8,627 bases of DNA from an uncultured Pseudobdellovibrionaceae bacterium (GTDB taxonomy: Bacteria; Bdellovibrionota; Bdellovibrionia; Bdellovibrionales; JAMPXM01): assembly GCA_934277865.1 (NCBI GenBank), contig CAKQVW010000116.1, positions 1-8,627 of the forward strand, given 5' to 3'. Made by a program: the position numbers and the translations under genes. Every line of letters starts with the position of its first letter. Positions within the stretch are counted from its first letter, which is position 1. Positions 5,034 through 8,627 of this stretch are shown here, in pieces. Under the pieces are notes generated by a model. The model saw only the letters and a program-made list of their open reading frames with translations. It ran no database searches and had not been told where the DNA came from.

Positions 5034-6077
5034 ATGGCAGCTTCTGGTATCGAACAAATCTTTGAGATGATGGTGAAGCAGGGCGCATCCGACCTGCATA
5101 TTTCGTCCACCTACCCGCCGTTTCTCCGCCTGCATGGGCACATGATCCGACTGAACATGCCTCCCCTGTCGCCGCAAGCCGCCGAAAAGCTGGTCTATGC
5201 GACGATGACGGACGAGCAGATCAAGACGTTCAAACGCAAACTTGAACTCGACTGGAGCTACAAGATTGAAGGCGTCGGACGTTTTCGCGCCAACGCCTTC
5301 ATTCAGTACGGTGGCATCGGCGCCGTCTACCGTTTTGTTCAAGAACACATTCGCACACTCGAAGAACTGGCGTTGCCGGAATCACTTCGTTTCCTCGCCG
5401 ACAACGTCCGCGGCCTGGTTCTCGTCACAGGCCCAACCGGATCCGGCAAATCGACGACACTTGCGGCGCTGATCACGCACATCAACAACACCCGCAAAGA
5501 ACACATCATCACCATCGAAGATCCGATAGAGTACGTGCACAAAGGCAAAAACTGCCTGATCAACCAACGTGAGATTGGTCCACACACCAAGTCGTTTCAC
5601 GGAGCCCTGCGCGCGGCCCTGCGCGAAGACCCAGATGTGATCATGGTCGGAGAGATGCGCGACTACAAAACGATGTCGCTGGCACTGACGGCCGCCGAAA
5701 CCGGGCATTTGGTATTTGCGACTCTGCACACCAACAACGCCGCCAAATCAATCGATCGCATCGTCGACTCATTCCCCCCTGAGCAACAGCCGCAGATTCG
5801 CGTGATGCTCTCGGAGAGTTTACTGGGGATCGTGGCACAGACGCTCTTACCGCGAGCAGATGTTCCGGGCATGGTTCCCGCGCTGGAAGTGATGATCGCC
5901 ACTCCTCCGATTCGTAACCTGATCCGCGAAAACAAAACGTTTCAGATTCCATCCATCATGCAAACCAACGCCCGCCACGGCATGATGACTTACGAGACTT
6001 CAGTCAAGCTGCTGTTGAACAGCGGTATGATTTCACAAGCCACGGCGACCAACTTCTTGCAACTTTCCGGGATCTAA
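5034..6077 (+). CDS. pilT: Type IV pilus retraction ATPase PilT
   Basis: PilT is the hexameric cytoplasmic ATPase that depolymerises pilin and retracts type IV pili, powering twitching and pulling on surfaces or prey. From the ATG at 5034 it has 347 residues, the normal length. The N-terminal part has the family's GASDLHIS segment (17-24). The motor domain shows Walker A GPTGSGKST (133-141), the Asp box TIEDPIEYVH (160-169), Walker B LREDPDVIMVGEMRD (196-210) and the His box TGHLVFATLHT (223-233). PPIRNLIRE (291-299) corresponds to the AIRNLIRE motif needed for retraction in PilT, with the first Ala replaced by Pro. The frame is open back to an ATG-like start at 4908, but that would run through the rpmG terminator hairpin and adds no conserved sequence. 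No clear Shine-Dalgarno precedes 5034. No other pilus gene is in the window, so pilT stands alone apart from the GYF-TPR gene 93 bp downstream. Confidence 0.96.
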   Translation: MAASGIEQIFEMMVKQGASDLHISSTYPPFLRLHGHMIRLNMPPLSPQAAEKLVYATMTDEQIKTFKRKLELDWSYKIEGVGRFRANAFIQYGGIGAVYRFVQEHIRTLEELALPESLRFLADNVRGLVLVTGPTGSGKSTTLAALITHINNTRKEHIITIEDPIEYVHKGKNCLINQREIGPHTKSFHGALRAALREDPDVIMVGEMRDYKTMSLALTAAETGHLVFATLHTNNAAKSIDRIVDSFPPEQQPQIRVMLSESLLGIVAQTLLPRADVPGMVPALEVMIATPPIRNLIRENKTFQIPSIMQTNARHGMMTYETSVKLLLNSGMISQATATNFLQLSGI

Positions 6078-6082
6078 TACAC

Positions 6083-6120
6083 CGGCCAGGACCTCTGTCC
6101 TGGCTGCAACCGCCCTTTTT
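6083..6120 (+). terminator. Probable terminator after pilT
   Basis: CGGCCAGGAC (6083-6092) pairs with GTCCTGGCTG (6097-6106) around a CTCT loop. Eight of the pairs are perfect, then come one G-U and one C-G. The first T-run, TTTTT at 6116-6120, begins 9 nt after the stem, further than in a classic terminator. It lies a few nt after the pilT stop and suggests that the GYF-TPR gene can be transcribed separately. Confidence 0.5.
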
Positions 6121-6170
6121 GATCGCGTGAATGAAGTCCCTCAGACATTCTGCCGAACAGTCAGATAGTC

Positions 6171-7919
6171 ATGAGTAAACCGCAAGTTGACGCCGCCGAT
6201 AGGTGGTTTCTGCAAATCAAAGGACAGATTGTCGGACCGATGCCGGCCGAAAAGATATTGGTGCGCCTATTGAATGGCGAAATCACGGTCATGTCTCGCG
6301 TTTCTCAAGACCGAACCAACTGGCGGGCAATCTGTAACACGCCGGTATTTGAAGAACTCATCAATGAACGCATTCGTGCCTATTCCGGTAAAACGGAAAT
6401 CGTCGGCCAATTTGGTCCCAATCACCACGACGACACACCGTTTGAAACTAGCGAAGTCAATTTCAGCATTCTAAAAACTGACCCCGTCGAAGGTATCAGC
6501 GAGCAGCTGGATCACGCTCGACAGCTTGAAGAGCTCACGGCCAATATCCAAAAGCTCAATCACTTGCGAAAAGAAATCATCCAAAACAAACGCACCGTCA
6601 CCGTCGAAAAAGACGGCGACGACGAGGACGACCATCCCGAAGATCAGAACGTCTTCATCCCGAAAGCAAAAAAGTCGACGGGATTGACGCAATTTTTTGC
6701 GCGACTCAAATCGGGAGACGTACAAAGCCGAAGGCTGGCAATTGGCAGTCTGGTGCTGATCGTCGGCGGATTGGCTTCGTCGCTCGTCTACTATGGCATC
6801 GAAAGCTACACGTCCCAACAAGAGGTAACCCAAGCAGCCACCAATCCGGATCCTGGTTATGCGGACGCGGCCGCGCAGCTCGACAAAGAAAAAGGTCTGA
6901 CGCCACCCAACCCAGAAGAACTGCTTCAGCTAGCAGACGAACACCTCAAAGGCAAACGCCCCAGGGAAAGCCAAGCGCTTTCACGCCAAGTGCTGAACAT
7001 GAACGTCAACAAAGAAGTCCAAGCAAAGGCCCACGCGCTTGTGGCAGCGGCAGCTCTGCAAATGGGAGAAACGGAAGTTGCGATCTCCGAATACGCACGT
7101 GCGATCGAAGTGCACGAGATGCATTCGTCGCTTCACAATCTCGGCGTACTTCAGCTAAAGGCCGGCAAAGCGGCCGAAGCCGAACGTTATCTCATCAAGG
7201 CTGTGCAAGTGGCAGCTCCGCATTCTGCCCCACGTTCCATCAGCCTACTCGCCCTCTTTGAAGCGGCCCGCACCATCGATGAGTCCGCAACAAACGCATC
7301 TGAAGCCAACCATCTTAGCGCCGTTTCGCCATTTATCGAAGACGAACTCAAGGCGGCCCCGGCTCTTCGCCCGCGCCTGCTCTTGGCTCGGCTGTATATC
7401 GAACACGTTAAGGCCACACGCATGAATCTGCTTCCGAGTGCACAACCAGGTTTTCAGCTGGCCGCTGTCGACTTCGTCGATCACCCGTTGGATCTCACCG
7501 CCCAGGACGACACTCTCCTCGACGGCCAACTCGACGAGCAGTTTTCAAGCTGGCAGGGACTGGTGCATCGCTGCGCGGGCATCTATAAACAGCCGCCGGT
7601 GAACTCGTTCACCGCTGCGATCTACGCAGCCTGCTTGTCGCGAAGCCACGGCGCTGTAAGCGCTTTGCCCTTTGCGAAATACGCAAGCGAGCTCAATGCC
7701 AATGACCCGATCTTTGGTGGACTCTACGCCGCTCTGCTGGTGCAAACCAAAAACCAAGAGGCTGCCAAAGCACTTTTGGCAGCACACCCCGAGTTCGCCG
7801 ATCTCTCCAAGCAGGCCAAGCTCATCGCTTCGGAACTTCGCAATTCAGAACCGGCCAACCCAGAGCCGGCCAACCCAGAGCCGGCCAGCGACGAGCGCCA
7901 GCCAGCGACCGCCGATTAG
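6171..7919 (+). CDS. GYF-domain, single-membrane-span, TPR-like protein
   Basis: A 582-residue modular protein of no named family I can assign. Residues 12-65 look like a GYF_2 domain: WFLQIKGQIVGPMPAEKIL with W12, G22-P23 and the later DRTNWRAI (W51); such domains bind proline-rich peptides. Residues 108-145 are a likely coiled coil, followed by an acidic patch (148-158) and a basic stretch (165-188). One membrane helix follows, about 189-208, with the basic side toward the GYF end, so the N-terminus is probably cytoplasmic. The rest is mostly helical and TPR-like, clearest at 246-350 (for example ALQMGETEVAISEYARAIEV), and would face the periplasm. The tail ends in a Pro/Ala/Glu repeat (559-573). 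No Shine-Dalgarno is obvious before the ATG, but a later start would break the GYF domain. Placement after pilT suggests, without proof, a link to pili or gliding. Its stop overlaps that of the convergent methyltransferase gene. Confidence 0.85.
   Translation: MSKPQVDAADRWFLQIKGQIVGPMPAEKILVRLLNGEITVMSRVSQDRTNWRAICNTPVFEELINERIRAYSGKTEIVGQFGPNHHDDTPFETSEVNFSILKTDPVEGISEQLDHARQLEELTANIQKLNHLRKEIIQNKRTVTVEKDGDDEDDHPEDQNVFIPKAKKSTGLTQFFARLKSGDVQSRRLAIGSLVLIVGGLASSLVYYGIESYTSQQEVTQAATNPDPGYADAAAQLDKEKGLTPPNPEELLQLADEHLKGKRPRESQALSRQVLNMNVNKEVQAKAHALVAAAALQMGETEVAISEYARAIEVHEMHSSLHNLGVLQLKAGKAAEAERYLIKAVQVAAPHSAPRSISLLALFEAARTIDESATNASEANHLSAVSPFIEDELKAAPALRPRLLLARLYIEHVKATRMNLLPSAQPGFQLAAVDFVDHPLDLTAQDDTLLDGQLDEQFSSWQGLVHRCAGIYKQPPVNSFTAAIYAACLSRSHGAVSALPFAKYASELNANDPIFGGLYAALLVQTKNQEAAKALLAAHPEFADLSKQAKLIASELRNSEPANPEPANPEPASDERQPATAD
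7846..7890. repeat. 15-bp tandem repeat, three units, at the end of the GYF-TPR gene
   Basis: CAGAACCGGCCAACC (7846-7860), CAGAGCCGGCCAACC (7861-7875) and CAGAGCCGGCCAGCG (7876-7890) follow one another. The unit keeps the reading frame and codes for the EPANP-type repeats near the C-terminus. Confidence 0.9.
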
Positions 7920-8627
7920 CGGCGAGCCGCGACGTACTTCGAGAAAAATCCAGAGCCGGTTTCTTCCACGACAAGACCGGCCTCTTCAAGAAGCGATGCC
8001 ATTTGGTTTTCAATGTAGTTCTTGTAAAAGGGCTCGTGGTACTCGATCGGAAATTGCTCGAGAGCGCGGTCAAACACCGGAACGTCCCCCATCTGCAAAC
8101 TGTCGACGAGACCATAAAAGCCTCCGGCCTTCAGCAGACGAATCCCTTCCTTCAAGACAGACTTACGAACCTCCATCGGGAGTTCGTGAAAAAGAAAAAC
8201 CGAATAGATCGCATCAAACGTCGAATCAGCAAACGGAAGCTTCTCGGCATCCGCTTCAAGAAAATCGTGCCGCGAGAATTCGCGAAGTGAAACCTGCGCA
8301 CGCTTGAGATAGGGGCCCGAAAGATCCACGGCCGTGATCTTTGCCTTGGGAAATGCCATTCGAACAAATTTCGTCGCACGCCCGGTGCCAGCGCCTAGCT
8401 CCAAAAAGTGCAAGCCCTCGCCGTCCGCCTTGGCTCCTTGAGATTCAAAATGCCGCTTCATCGGCGCTATGATCAAACGCCTCATCGCATCCGCCGCGCC
8501 AGCAAAAAGCACTTCCACTTGATGCTCGTAGAGGTCGGCCGACAATTTTGAAAGATAGCCGTCAGGCTGAAAGTGAAAGTTCCTGCGATAGTACTCTGGC
8601 ATCTCCGCCAAGGCTTCTGTTGCGTGA
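7916..8627 (-). CDS. Class I SAM-dependent methyltransferase, probably 5'-truncated
   Basis: A Rossmann-fold methyltransferase of the Methyltransf_11/25 type. Counting from the TTG at 8611 (231 residues), the SAM-binding motif I is FLELGAGTGRATKF (69-82), the acidic residue that holds the ribose is in AVDLS (94-98), and ADAEKLPFADSTFDAIYSV (120-138) covers motifs II-III. The N-terminal stretch YYRRNFHFQPDGYLSKLSADLYEHQVEVLFAGAADAMRR (7-45, in part) is a distinctive lead-in that I have seen in methyltransferases of cyanobacteria and myxobacteria. The substrate is unknown. The frame is still open at the right edge and no Shine-Dalgarno is visible before the TTG or the ATG at 8602, so the true start may lie outside the window. 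Its TAA shares bases with the TAG of the GYF-TPR gene, and no hairpin separates the two. Confidence 0.9.
   Translation of the reverse strand, partial: HATEALAEMPEYYRRNFHFQPDGYLSKLSADLYEHQVEVLFAGAADAMRRLIIAPMKRHFESQGAKADGEGLHFLELGAGTGRATKFVRMAFPKAKITAVDLSGPYLKRAQVSLREFSRHDFLEADAEKLPFADSTFDAIYSVFLFHELPMEVRKSVLKEGIRLLKAGGFYGLVDSLQMGDVPVFDRALEQFPIEYHEPFYKNYIENQMASLLEEAGLVVEETGSGFFSKYVAARR

Noticed and set aside
7951..7959. A fourth CAGAGCCGG copy after the 15-bp repeat
   Set aside because: Only nine bases match, it is out of phase with the repeat, and it codes for normal methyltransferase residues on the other strand; likely chance.

Overview
The window is a moderately GC-rich, densely packed bacterial chromosome segment with ten protein-coding genes and no mobile element, CRISPR array, rRNA or tRNA that I can support. 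The organism looks Gram-negative: there are exported lipoproteins, a periplasmic thiol oxidoreductase relative and a type IV pilus retraction ATPase. The lipoproteins, the zinc-free L33 and the GYF-membrane-TPR protein next to pilT would fit Bdellovibrionota or a related former deltaproteobacterial lineage. That placement is an inference from gene style, not a demonstrated match.

Left part (1-3619): the 3' part of a glyoxalase II gene (gloB, +) converges on a leftward block. Read in its own direction the block runs cysQ (3619 to 2666), a proline/threonine-rich putative lipoprotein (to 1746), a MazG-like nucleotide pyrophosphohydrolase (to 1367, only 22 nt after the lipoprotein stop) and a DsbA/Com1-like secreted protein with a CGYC active site (to 535). 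The last gene probably has its own promoter. Its likely terminator lies inside the end of the gloB coding sequence. GloB, CysQ and the MazG-like enzyme are all detoxification or house-cleaning enzymes.

Middle and right part (3620-7919): a 156-bp divergent region separates cysQ from a rightward series. This holds a lipoprotein gene with a good Shine-Dalgarno, rpmG (a short zinc-free L33 gene), pilT, and a 582-residue protein with an N-terminal GYF-like domain, one membrane span and a TPR-like domain. Hairpins follow rpmG and pilT, so these genes may be partly separate transcription units. A methyltransferase gene (7916 to the right edge, -) converges on the GYF-TPR gene, and their stop codons overlap.

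The most interesting points are the GYF-TM-TPR protein beside pilT, the terminator inside gloB, the start codon of the MazG-like gene sitting in a hairpin loop, and the roughly 75-residue extension before the lipobox of the Pro/Thr-rich lipoprotein. I see no clear candidate for a wholly new multi-gene system. The window mostly holds core genes with a few unusual proteins and regulatory structures.
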